Assembly (NCBI GenBank): GCA_937931205.1 | Contig: CALHBF010000012.1 | Coordinates: 1-64,000, forward strand | Length of the DNA stretch: 64,000 nucleotides | Direction of reading: 5' to 3' | Source of the DNA: an uncultured Bacteriovoracaceae bacterium | GTDB taxonomy: Bacteria; Bdellovibrionota; Bacteriovoracia; Bacteriovoracales; Bacteriovoracaceae | Program-made: the position numbers and the translations under genes | The notes under the pieces: generated by a model | What the model was told of the DNA's origin: nothing | Databases searched by the model: none | What the model saw: only the letters and a program-made list of their open reading frames with translations | Part shown: positions 17,705 to 25,008 of the stretch, piece after piece | How the letters are laid out: each line of letters starts with the position of its first letter | How positions within the stretch are numbered: position 1 is the first letter of the stretch

Positions 17705-18590
17705 TTAAGTCATTGAGCCACGCTAAGAGTATTGAATCCTCTTCGCGTGGTTCATATATCTTTTGGTTTAGTCTCTGCAGATGATTGGCCACAGGGAAAT
17801 TCTTTACCCAATCATTGAAAAAGTCCTCATTGCCATAATGGACAATCGCTGACTTTAAGCACTTGAGAAGATGGATAGGATAGGCATTCATATCTGCAAT
17901 AATATATTCAAATTCCGCTTCAAATTTTTCGTTCTTAAGAAGGTCATCAAAGACCCCTTTATCCATTTGGAGTGCGAGCAATTTATAAAGCCCAAGCTGG
18001 CCTTGATAGCTTAAGTTCGAGTGGTAGAAATGATCGGCATGAATCAGGTCATGAAGGCAGAAGCCAAGATAATCCCTCTCTCCTAAAATATAGTCCCTCA
18101 TCTGTTTTTCTTTCGTGATCAAGGTTAGACAACGTCTGCCATTTTTTTGCTGATCCAGCACCTCACGGGGAGTTGGGATTTTAAACATCAACTCTAAGGG
18201 ATATTTGTTCGTTGAAAAATTTAATAGGGCACGATTGATTGTCGGCGGAGTTGATTTGAGAGCAAATTTGTTAAAGAGGTCTCCGATAGACAGACCATCA
18301 AGCCTCTTCCGAACGTTCGGCTCTAGCGGTATATGAGCAGGAATAGGGCCTGTTAACTGATGTTCTATGTTATGGGTGGTATTACTGGAGCCTGGCCAAG
18401 TGCCCGGGTATCTCAGCGAAAGGGCAATGATAATATAGTGGGCACAAAGCTCTGCCTCTGAAATTTGTTTTTGGGTAAAAAGCTCTAATGATTTATGAAA
18501 TAGATCCAGAAATTTTGGTACTTCAACCTGAAGTGAATCAAGACTAATTAGCTTTTTTTTAAATCGACCTGATCTTGAGGATGACTTCAT
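17694..18590 (-). CDS. Conserved-looking hypothetical protein with HDLIHADHFY motif
   Basis: 298 residues from the second Met (18590), which has AAAGAG upstream; a longer frame to 18644 would cover the promoter of the divergent small gene. The protein starts very basic (RSGRFKKK) and then is helical. The run CLHDLIHADHFYH has four His and two Asp within about 13 residues and could bind metal. There is no signal peptide or membrane segment. I do not recognise the family. Confidence 0.55.
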   Translation of the reverse strand: MKSSSRSGRFKKKLISLDSLQVEVPKFLDLFHKSLELFTQKQISEAELCAHYIIIALSLRYPGTWPGSSNTTHNIEHQLTGPIPAHIPLEPNVRKRLDGLSIGDLFNKFALKSTPPTINRALLNFSTNKYPLELMFKIPTPREVLDQQKNGRRCLTLITKEKQMRDYILGERDYLGFCLHDLIHADHFYHSNLSYQGQLGLYKLLALQMDKGVFDDLLKNEKFEAEFEYIIADMNAYPIHLLKCLKSAIVHYGNEDFFNDWVKNFPVANHLQRLNQKIYEPREEDSILLAWLNDLTME

Positions 18591-18609
18591 GGAACACTCT
18601 TTCTTATTT

Positions 18610-18618
18610 TGCGATAAT
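18610..18618 (+). promoter_or_regulatory. Extended -10 promoter element for the small basic protein
   Basis: TGCGATAAT fits an extended -10. Transcription would start near 18625, leaving a short leader with the strong AAGGAGG site at 18631-18637. Confidence 0.5.
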
Positions 18619-18642
18619 GTCACATCTTTCAAGGAGGTTGTC

Positions 18643-18879
18643 ATGAATAATCACACAATCGAGAGGATATGGCGCCAGAATGGAGCTAAAAGAAACCTAA
18701 GAGTTCGATTTCAGGATTGGAATCAGCATATTCGTTATTTTGTTATTGTAGGTGAAACCACCGATCGCCGCCGACTAGTAGGAAAGTTGGATTCAGGTGA
18801 GCCTATTTCCTATTCTAAAAAATCTCGTGGTTGGTATGTTTATTATCCAAGCTCCGAGTTCGATGCTCATGCTGTGTAG
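18643..18879 (+). CDS. Small basic protein of unknown function
   Basis: 78 residues. The ATG at 18643 is chosen because AAGGAGG sits five bases upstream. It is rich in Arg and Trp/Tyr (ERIWRQNGAKRNLRVRF, YFVIVGETTDRRRLVGKLD, RGWYVYYPSSEFD) and looks like a compact beta fold. It is cytosolic, with no Cys. No family is recognised. It is divergent from the HDLIHADHFY protein. Confidence 0.65.
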   Translation: MNNHTIERIWRQNGAKRNLRVRFQDWNQHIRYFVIVGETTDRRRLVGKLDSGEPISYSKKSRGWYVYYPSSEFDAHAV

Positions 18880-18924
18880 CTAAATCGTCGTTGCTCAATT
18901 AAGTTTGATTTCTGAGTCGTATTG

Positions 18925-19383
18925 TTAAGGTTTTAATCTTACATAAATAGTTTTGTCTACACGAGCAACGAGGACTTTTTGTTCATCAAAGATTTGGACT
19001 TCAAAATGGACATCCATTTTTTTGTTTTCCGATACATGCTTTTTTACTTCTTCGATTTTATCTAAAGTCAGAACAAACTCAGCAGTAACTTTTCCGCGAC
19101 CAGGTTTTTTGAATTCAATGAAAGCAGATTTATCCCAAACAATATATTGATTGCCCAAATTTTTAATAAGCATCAGCATGTACCAAGGATCAACCATTGA
19201 ATAAAGCGAGCCACCAAACTGTGTCCCTACATAGTTTTTATTATAAAAAGTAAGAGGCATTTCAACTTTGATATAACGGAAATCTTCGCTGATCTCGGTA
19301 GGACGAACAGCTGCGCCAAAAAATGGTCCGTAAAAGCGAATAAGTCGATCTAGAAAAAGTTTTCTTATTTCAGCAATACTCAT
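18925..19383 (-). CDS. DUF4442-type hotdog-fold thioesterase-like protein
   Basis: 152 residues. FGGSLYSMVDPWYMLMLIKNLG is the hotdog helix region as seen in DUF4442 proteins, and VWDKSAFIEFKKPGRGKV follows as a typical strand. It probably acts on acyl-CoA or acyl-ACP. Its start overlaps the stop of the upstream PaaI-like gene by four bases, so they form an operon with the tetR gene. Confidence 0.75.
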   Translation of the reverse strand: MSIAEIRKLFLDRLIRFYGPFFGAAVRPTEISEDFRYIKVEMPLTFYNKNYVGTQFGGSLYSMVDPWYMLMLIKNLGNQYIVWDKSAFIEFKKPGRGKVTAEFVLTLDKIEEVKKHVSENKKMDVHFEVQIFDEQKVLVARVDKTIYVRLKP

Positions 19384-19811
19384 TTTTGAACCTTTGTAAC
19401 ATGGCTTTCAGCAAAGGCAATGAGCTCACCTTCAAGAGTTGTGACCTCACCTTTCATGAAGATGAACTGTCTGGTTTCTTTAAGCACAGTGGCCTGAACT
19501 CGGCATTCTTTCATGGATGGTAAGAATGCCTTTAAAAATGTCACGTTCAAAGAAAGGGTAAGACATGGCCCTTGAGATGAAATGAATGATAAAGGGCCAA
19601 AAACCTCGTCTAGTGCCGCTGAAAGGAATCCACCCTGATAGATACCTGTTGGATTGGTAAACTTCTGTTTAAAAGGAAGTTTAGCAATAATTTCTTTACC
19701 AGGAACGATAGAGAGATATTCAATCCCAAGTTCTTCCATACTAGGAGGAGGTAACTGAAGAGTAGGGGCAACTTCTTTAAATTTTTTTATTAATTCATCG
19801 TATTGAGACAT
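19380..19811 (-). CDS. PaaI-family hotdog thioesterase
   Basis: 143 residues. The pattern is NPTGIYQGGFLSAALDEVFG, then SLNVTFLKAF, then ATVLKET and a C-terminal GELIAFAESHVT, as in PaaI-type acyl-CoA thioesterases (the HGG motif is QGG here). It would free CoA from acyl groups. It sits between tetR (3 bases upstream) and the DUF4442 gene (4-base overlap). Confidence 0.82.
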   Translation of the reverse strand: MSQYDELIKKFKEVAPTLQLPPPSMEELGIEYLSIVPGKEIIAKLPFKQKFTNPTGIYQGGFLSAALDEVFGPLSFISSQGPCLTLSLNVTFLKAFLPSMKECRVQATVLKETRQFIFMKGEVTTLEGELIAFAESHVTKVQK

Positions 19812-19814
19812 CGT

Positions 19815-20360
19815 TTACTTCTTAATACTTTTGATAAAGTTTTTTAAGTTTTTTCTTACAATCGCATGATCTCCTGTCAATCTTGCAAGTTGAATACTTC
19901 CTTGAAGAAGGGAGAGAGTGATGGATGTCGCTTCTTTAGATGAAATGTTAATTTCCATCTTTTTATAAAGCGAGCTGACCCAATCATGATGAAGTTCATG
20001 AAGCTTCAAAACTTCTTTTTGAATATCTTGGTCAATAATGGCCCATTCAAGTGAGAGGGCCGAAAGTGGACAGATCCGGTTTTTTTCACAAATCCATACA
20101 ATTAGTTTGTCACAATATTTGAGGATCGCTTTTTCTGGTGTATTATTAACACAACTTTGCGTCCAATCATTGAAAGCGTCTTGATAGAACCGGTATAGCT
20201 CTATGGCCAGTTGATTCTTGCTTGAATAATGGTGATATAGTGAGGATTTCTTAATGGATAATGAATCGGCCAGCTCCTGCAGGCTAAAACCATGAAATCC
20301 TTTGATAAGAAGCATTTTGCTGGCTTCATGTAAGATCGATGTACGTGTTGATGTATTCAT
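19815..20360 (-). CDS. TetR/AcrR-family transcriptional regulator
   Basis: 181 residues. The N-terminal helix-turn-helix spans about 8-50 (GFHGFSLQELADSLSIKKSSLYHHYSSK split by the turn), with the canonical LYHHY end. The ligand domain is all-helical with CIGEKN-like cysteines. It is first in an operon with two hotdog proteins and divergent from a thiolase gene. A perfect 20-bp palindrome lies 12 bases from its start. It probably senses an acyl-CoA or fatty acid. Confidence 0.9.
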   Translation of the reverse strand: MNTSTRTSILHEASKMLLIKGFHGFSLQELADSLSIKKSSLYHHYSSKNQLAIELYRFYQDAFNDWTQSCVNNTPEKAILKYCDKLIVWICEKNRICPLSALSLEWAIIDQDIQKEVLKLHELHHDWVSSLYKKMEINISSKEATSITLSLLQGSIQLARLTGDHAIVRKNLKNFIKSIKK

Positions 20361-20371
20361 GAAACCATGAT

Positions 20372-20391
20372 AACCTACCGATCGGTAGGTT
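20372..20391. promoter_or_regulatory. TetR-type operator, perfect 20-bp palindrome
   Basis: AACCTACCGATCGGTAGGTT is identical to its reverse complement. It lies between the divergent tetR-hotdog operon and the thiolase operon, so one dimer pair could control both directions. Confidence 0.88.
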
Positions 20392-20407
20392 GTAAAAGGA
20401 AAATATC

Positions 20408-21679
20408 ATGAAACAACGTAAAGTCGCTATCTTGGCCGGTAAAAGAATTCCCTTTGTAAAATCGATGTCTGATTATCTAGGACAATCAAATTATGATTTG
20501 CTTTCCCATGCCTTTAACTCACTTGTCGCTGATCAAAAATTAGAAGGACAGGAATTAGGCGATTTTATTTCAGGTGCAGTGATGAATCACCCCTTTGATT
20601 GGAATCTTTCTCGAGAAGTTGTTCTCGGATCAAAGCTCTCATTTCAGACTCCAGGATTAAATATACAACGTGCCTGTGGAACAGGACTTGAAGCCGCAAA
20701 TCTTGTGGGTTTAAAAATTGCTACAGGACAAATTGAGGTTGGAATTGCTGGAGGTACAGATACGAATTCTGATATCCCATTCATCGGGGAGAGAAAATTA
20801 ACTCATAAGTTAATTGAACTTCAGAATGCTAAGACTCTGGCCGATAAAATCAAAGTTGTTCTTTCCATTTCTCCCAAACTGCTAAAGCCTCTTCTTCCTG
20901 TTGTTAAAGAGCCTAGAACAGGTCTTTCGATGGGTGAGCACTGTGAATTGATGGTAAAAGAGTGGAAGATTTCCCGAGCTGAACAAGATCAGCTTGCTTT
21001 TGAGTCTCATCAGAAGGCAAGTCGTGCCTATGAAGAAGGTTTTCATCAAGATCTTATTGCTGAATTTCGTGGCATCAAAAAAGATACGATCACTAGAAAA
21101 GAAACTTCATTAGAAAAATTGGCAAAATTAAAACCTGCCTTTGATAAATCAGGAACAGGAACTCTGACTGCTGGAAACTCAACTCCTCTAACAGATGGTG
21201 CAAGCGTTGTTCTCTTATCAAGTGAAGAGTGGGCCAAAAAGAATAATAAAGAGATTCTTGCATATCTTAAAGATGTGGAAGTCGCCGCTGTTGATCATGT
21301 CAATGGTGCAGGTCTTCTTATGGGACCGACGCTCGCTGTAAGCAGACTTTTGGAAAGAAATAATATGAAGCTCTCGGATTTTGATTTTTACGAAATTCAT
21401 GAAGCTTTTGCTGGACAAGTTCTTTGTACATTAAAGGCCTGGGAAGATCCTAAATACTGCAAAGAAGTTTTGGGACGTGATGAAGTTCTTGGACCAATTG
21501 ATCGAAACAAGCTGAATGTGAAAGGTGGAAGCTTGGCACTGGGTCACCCTTTCGCTGCAACAGGTGGAAGAATTTTAGCAACGAGTGCTAAGATCCTGAC
21601 ACAGAAAGGTTCAGGTAAAGTTCTTATTTCTATTTGTACTGCTGGTGGAATGGGTGTTGCAGCGATTGTGGAGAAGTAA
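20408..21679 (+). CDS. Acetyl-CoA acetyltransferase / 3-ketoacyl-CoA thiolase (FadI-like)
   Basis: 423 residues. The acyl-accepting Cys90 is in QRACGTG, His is in EIHEAFAGQ and in GGSLALGHPFAATGG, and the second catalytic Cys is in ICTAGGMG. The length and inserted region (about 120-165) fit the FadI subfamily. It performs the last step of beta-oxidation or its reverse. An AAAGGA site precedes the ATG. The TetR operator lies just upstream, and a thioesterase gene follows two bases after the stop. Confidence 0.9.
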   Translation: MKQRKVAILAGKRIPFVKSMSDYLGQSNYDLLSHAFNSLVADQKLEGQELGDFISGAVMNHPFDWNLSREVVLGSKLSFQTPGLNIQRACGTGLEAANLVGLKIATGQIEVGIAGGTDTNSDIPFIGERKLTHKLIELQNAKTLADKIKVVLSISPKLLKPLLPVVKEPRTGLSMGEHCELMVKEWKISRAEQDQLAFESHQKASRAYEEGFHQDLIAEFRGIKKDTITRKETSLEKLAKLKPAFDKSGTGTLTAGNSTPLTDGASVVLLSSEEWAKKNNKEILAYLKDVEVAAVDHVNGAGLLMGPTLAVSRLLERNNMKLSDFDFYEIHEAFAGQVLCTLKAWEDPKYCKEVLGRDEVLGPIDRNKLNVKGGSLALGHPFAATGGRILATSAKILTQKGSGKVLISICTAGGMGVAAIVEK

Positions 21680-21681
21680 TC

Positions 21682-22203
21682 ATGCACATGATCTTACGGA
21701 CATTATGGGCGTTTATCTGCAAAAGATTTTTAACGCCTATGAGTTTTGATGGTGAGAGCGTCATTACAATGCGGGTATTACCAACTGATTTAGATGTGCT
21801 TTGGCATGTCAATAACGGCGTCTACTTCTCCTATATGGATTTTGGTCGATGGGATTTGATCTTTCGTAATGGATTGTTTGATCTTCTTAGAAAAAACGAC
21901 ATGTATGCAGTAGTGTCGGGTGAATCCATGCGCTTTAAAAGATCTCTCAAGCTTTGGGATAAATTTACATTGAAGACCAAAGTGATGGGAAGAGATGATA
22001 AGTACTTTTTCATCAATCAATATTTCTATTCTCAAAAAGGCGATTTAATGGCCACCGGGCTTGTTAAAATTCGCTATCTTCATCGAAAACACGGAGTTGT
22101 CTCTCCTGAAAAGATACTAGAACTGGCAGGTTCAAATCTGCCCATAATGAGTAAGGAATTGTCAGATCAAGCCTTTGATTTTGAACAATCATTCTTAAAA
22201 TAA
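21682..22203 (+). CDS. Acyl-CoA thioesterase, 4HBT hotdog type
   Basis: 173 residues; the GGAG inside the thiolase 3' end serves as ribosome site for the ATG at 21682. The motif DLDVLWHVNNGVYFSYMDFGRWD is that of the 4-hydroxybenzoyl-CoA thioesterase-like family, with Asp and HVNN in the active-site helix. It is co-transcribed with the thiolase, so the TetR regulon holds three hotdog enzymes in total. Confidence 0.85.
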   Translation: MHMILRTLWAFICKRFLTPMSFDGESVITMRVLPTDLDVLWHVNNGVYFSYMDFGRWDLIFRNGLFDLLRKNDMYAVVSGESMRFKRSLKLWDKFTLKTKVMGRDDKYFFINQYFYSQKGDLMATGLVKIRYLHRKHGVVSPEKILELAGSNLPIMSKELSDQAFDFEQSFLK

Positions 22204-22242
22204 TTTTAGAATCTCTTTACATTGAAATTAAATTCGTCATTT

Positions 22243-22288
22243 AAGCGTGGAATCCACTCAAATTAAACTTTGTGTCAGAGCCACGCTT
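22243..22288 (+). promoter_or_regulatory. Alternative inverted repeats in the 5' region of the repeat-protein gene
   Basis: AAGCGTGG (22243-22250) can pair with CCACGCTT (22281-22288), or its GTGG can pair with the nearby CCAC (22254-22257). The two pairings exclude each other. It may be the terminator of the upstream operon or a leader structure; the sequence does not decide. Confidence 0.35.
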
Positions 22289-22330
22289 CTTTCCAAGTAA
22301 ATTTTTTCATTCATACTTCCATCCATCGTT

Positions 22331-22346
22331 AGCTGAATGATCAGCT
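22331..22346 (+). promoter_or_regulatory. Leader hairpin just before the ribosome site
   Basis: AGCTGA-ATGA-TCAGCT is a six-bp perfect stem ending five bases before TAAGGAG. It could stabilise the mRNA 5' end of the following secreted-protein gene. Confidence 0.4.
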
Positions 22347-22362
22347 TTAATAAGGAGAAGAT

Positions 22363-23529
22363 ATGAAAAAGCTTGTTCTGATGTCTGCATTTTTAGCTGT
22401 AGGTGGGGTTCATGCGAAGGAGATTGGAATTTATAAAATTCCAGCAGAAGGAATTGAGTCTGCAAAAGCATTTTATTCTGTTGATGAAGAAAGTAAAAAA
22501 GTAGATCTGAATTTAGCTGTTCGTGCAAAAAAAGGAAATGATTTTGAGACAACTTATCAAAAAGTTCCTTTCGATGGTCTTCACTACGATGCCGCTGAAT
22601 CAAAAATTATTCTCACTCAAGATGGGAAAATTATTGATTGTGCAAAAGTAAGTGAAGAGTGGGGTAAGAAAATTATTACAGATGAAAACTGTAAACTGGT
22701 AACGAAGAAAATCGTAATCGAAGATCGTGAATATCAAAAACGTCAGTACTTCAAAGTGGCCATCTCTGAAGTTGAAGGCAAGAAGAAAACTGATCCAGAA
22801 CTGAATGGTAAAAAGAAAGTTGACCCTGAGTTTGCTGGAAAGAAAAAAGTTGATCCAGAGCTTAACGGTAAAAAGAAAGTGGACCCTGAGCTTGCTGGAA
22901 AGAAAAAAGTTGATCCAGAGCTTAATGGTAAAAAGAAAGTTGACCCTGAGCTAGCTGGAAAGAAAAAAGTAGATCCAGAGCTTAACGGTAAAAAGAAAGT
23001 TGACCCTGAGCTTGCCGGAAAGAAAAAAGTCGATCCAGAGCTTAACGGTAAAAAGAAAGTAGATCCTGAGCTAGCTGGAAAGAAAAAAGTCGATCCAGAG
23101 CTTAACGGTAAAAAGAAAGTTGACCCTGAGCTAGCTGGAAAGAAAAAAGTAGATCCAGAAGTTTTTGGTAAAAAGAAAGTTGATCCTGAACTAGCTGGTA
23201 AAAAAACTTCACCAGAACTAGATGGGAAGAAAAAAGTAGACCCAGAAATTCTTGGTAAAAAGAAAGTTGATCCTGAGCTAGCTGGTAAAAAAACTTCACC
23301 AGAACTAGATGGGAAGAAAAAAGTAGATCCAGAAATTCTTGGTAAAAAGAAAGTTGATCCTGAACTAGCTGGAAAAAAGAAAGTCGATCCAGAGCTTAAC
23401 GGCAAAAAGAAAGTAGATCCTGAACTAGTTGGAAAGAAAAAAGTAGATCCAGAAGTTCTTGGGAAAAAGAAAGTTGATCCTGAACTAAATGGTAAAAAGA
23501 AAGTAGATCCAGAAGTGATTGACGCTTAA
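22363..23529 (+). CDS. Secreted protein with 25 tandem KKKVDPELxG repeats
   Basis: 388 residues. The signal peptide is cleaved after about residue 18 (VHA). Residues 19-139 form a non-repeated domain with two cysteines (IIDCAKV and ENCKLV) that could make a disulfide. From residue 140 to the end come 25 units of 10 residues (two of 9) built on KKKVDPE plus a variable three-residue spacer (LNG, LAG, ILG and others). The tail is highly charged with balanced Lys and Asp/Glu, and probably extended. AAGGAG precedes the ATG. No family is recognised; a role at the envelope, in binding polyanions or as a scaffold, is only a guess. Confidence 0.78.
   Translation: MKKLVLMSAFLAVGGVHAKEIGIYKIPAEGIESAKAFYSVDEESKKVDLNLAVRAKKGNDFETTYQKVPFDGLHYDAAESKIILTQDGKIIDCAKVSEEWGKKIITDENCKLVTKKIVIEDREYQKRQYFKVAISEVEGKKKTDPELNGKKKVDPEFAGKKKVDPELNGKKKVDPELAGKKKVDPELNGKKKVDPELAGKKKVDPELNGKKKVDPELAGKKKVDPELNGKKKVDPELAGKKKVDPELNGKKKVDPELAGKKKVDPEVFGKKKVDPELAGKKTSPELDGKKKVDPEILGKKKVDPELAGKKTSPELDGKKKVDPEILGKKKVDPELAGKKKVDPELNGKKKVDPELVGKKKVDPEVLGKKKVDPELNGKKKVDPEVIDA
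22780..23523 (+). repeat. Tandem 30-bp repeats (25 units, 60-bp super-repeat)
   Basis: Twenty-three 30-bp and two 27-bp units are all in frame (744 bp). In the first half, pairs of units alternate (LNG then LAG), giving a 60-bp super-period. The 27-bp units (KKTSPELDG) occur twice within a duplicated 87-bp block. This indicates recent slippage or unequal crossing-over. Confidence 0.95.
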
Positions 23530-23554
23530 TTTATCAGTCACTACCTTTGAGATG

Positions 23555-23584
23555 GGCCAGAGATAATCTCTGGCCTTTTTTTTT
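23555..23584 (+). terminator. Rho-independent terminator of the repeat-protein gene
   Basis: A nine-bp perfect stem (GGCCAGAGA with TCTCTGGCC), a TAA loop, and then a run of nine T. Confidence 0.93.
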
Positions 23585-23604
23585 ACCTTTGTTATTCTCT
23601 TTTC

Positions 23605-24267
23605 ATGAAATCTATTAAAGTGAAGTATCCGACTCAAACTCAATTGGTCAAAATCGCAGATAAAAATTTTGTTCTCGAAGTGATTCGCTCGTTGGATGAG
23701 GCGATTGATATCTTATGTGGAGAACTTTCCGAAGAAGAACAAGCTGATCCCTTTGCTGAAGATCTTTGTCCTTATTTTGGAATTCTCTGGCCCGCGGCCC
23801 GCGCTCTGTCGACCTACTTAGGTGAACATCCCGAGCTAATGAGAGGAAAGACGGCCATTGAACTTGGGTGTGGCCTAGGTCTACCTAGTCTGGTGGCGAC
23901 TCATTTAGGAGCTGATGTTCTTGCAACAGATTTTCATCCCGATGTAGAAGAATATTTTATGCGAAATACTCGTCATTCTAATCTATCGGTAAAGTACCAA
24001 CGTCTTAACTGGCGAGAGGGAAATGCTCTTGGCACTTACGACATTGTACTTGGATCAGATATTCTCTATGAAAGTAAGCATGCCAGAGAAGTTGCAGAAG
24101 GGTTGATAAAGTACACCCGACCAGGATCTTGTATTTTATTGGCCGATCCCGGGCGGGCCTACCTTCAAAAGTTCTTAGATGCCATGAATGAACTAGGTCA
24201 TAAAGAAGAAGTTCACTTCGTTGACATAGACGGAAAAGAACAATTTGTGATTAAGTTTATGGTGTAA
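23605..24267 (+). CDS. Protein lysine methyltransferase-like (METTL21/ETFB-KMT type)
   Basis: 220 residues. The order FGILWPAARALS, then motif I ELGCGLGLPS, then ATDFHP, then DIVLGSDILYE is that of the Methyltransf_16 family (seven-beta-strand lysine methyltransferases such as METTL20/21). The target protein is not evident; electron-transfer flavoprotein beta is one known target of relatives. The gene stands alone, 20 bases after a strong terminator. Confidence 0.75.
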   Translation: MKSIKVKYPTQTQLVKIADKNFVLEVIRSLDEAIDILCGELSEEEQADPFAEDLCPYFGILWPAARALSTYLGEHPELMRGKTAIELGCGLGLPSLVATHLGADVLATDFHPDVEEYFMRNTRHSNLSVKYQRLNWREGNALGTYDIVLGSDILYESKHAREVAEGLIKYTRPGSCILLADPGRAYLQKFLDAMNELGHKEEVHFVDIDGKEQFVIKFMV

Positions 24268-24269
24268 GA

Positions 24270-24341
24270 TTAATGCTGCAAAACTTGAGTGAATAAAAAT
24301 AGTCCACAAGCTGCTGATAGAATAACTAATTTAAAGATCAT
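24270..24341 (-). CDS. 23-residue single-span membrane microprotein
   Basis: The frame encodes MIFKLVILSAACGLFLFTQ plus four residues (23 in all), nearly all hydrophobic with one Lys. An excellent ribosome site, AGGAGGAGGG, lies a few bases before the ATG, much stronger than for most genes here. The stop is three bases past the end of the convergent methyltransferase gene. Translation is inferred from the ribosome site and composition only. Confidence 0.5.
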   Translation of the reverse strand: MIFKLVILSAACGLFLFTQVLQH

Positions 24342-24426
24342 CTTCCCTCCTCCTAAGAAAAAAAATCTTGATTCATGATTCTATTCCATTTGGAAGAAAG
24401 AAGCTATCTCTTTAAGTCCGACAGAG

Positions 24427-25008
24427 TTAGTCGGCATACTTCACACTACATCCGTAGGCTTTCGTTTTTGCTGTTTTGATTTTCTGTCCACTGATTAGTT
24501 GAGTAAGTGTCTCGTCTACAAAGTTTTGGGCCTTCGGAATTGAGGCCTGGTTGGTATCAGGGATGTTATCGATGGCCCCTTCATAAACTCGTTTTCCTTC
24601 CGGATTGATGACATACATATGAGGAGTGGTTTTGGCCTCATACATTTTGCCAACCTTGCCTTCGGGATCTAGGAGAATATGGGTTGCTCTTGATTTATAG
24701 GCATGAGCTTCGCGGTAAGCTTCCTGAGGCGTAACATGGCCCTGTTTGCCAGGAGCTGAAGAGATGATGGAAAGCCAAATGATTCCTTTCGCTGTCCATT
24801 TGTCCTGAAGGTTCTGCATGTTCTTTGAGTCGTAGTGTTTACGAACAAAAGGGCAACCGTGGTTTAGCCATTCCAGCACCACGGTTTTTCCTTTAAAGTC
24901 AGCAAGACTGATATCAGTGTTATATTGATTTTTGAGTGTGAAGTTTTGTTGCGCTAGTGCGGTCATAGGCGCGCATACCAATAATAGGGTCGCAATCATC
25001 CATTTCAT
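24427..25008 (-). CDS. Periplasmic thioredoxin-fold (redoxin) protein
   Basis: 193 residues with a signal peptide (cleavage after ALAQ). The thioredoxin fold has WLNHGCPFVRKHYD with a single active-site Cys52, then a long insert, PHMYVINPEG (the cis-Pro region) and a C-terminal AYGCSVKY. This is the AhpC/TSA-like secreted family common in Proteobacteria and Bacteroidetes. AGGAGT precedes the ATG. Its first 89 bases overlap the 3' end of the upstream peroxidase gene in another frame, so the two are translationally linked. Confidence 0.78.
   Translation of the reverse strand: MKWMIATLLLVCAPMTALAQQNFTLKNQYNTDISLADFKGKTVVLEWLNHGCPFVRKHYDSKNMQNLQDKWTAKGIIWLSIISSAPGKQGHVTPQEAYREAHAYKSRATHILLDPEGKVGKMYEAKTTPHMYVINPEGKRVYEGAIDNIPDTNQASIPKAQNFVDETLTQLISGQKIKTAKTKAYGCSVKYAD

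Noticed and set aside
22743-23405. Long minus-strand frame of 220 codons rich in Phe/Ser/Pro
   Set aside because: It is the mirror of the 30-bp repeats, which happen to have no stop on the other strand; no start site or signal supports it.
22780-23523. Regular repeats resembling a CRISPR array
   Set aside because: Units are contiguous 30-bp codons with no unique spacers, in frame inside a signal-peptide protein, and no cas genes are nearby.
24418-24434. Short hairpin (CCGAC/GTCGG) at the redoxin stop codon
   Set aside because: Only five pairs and no T-tract; too weak to call a terminator.
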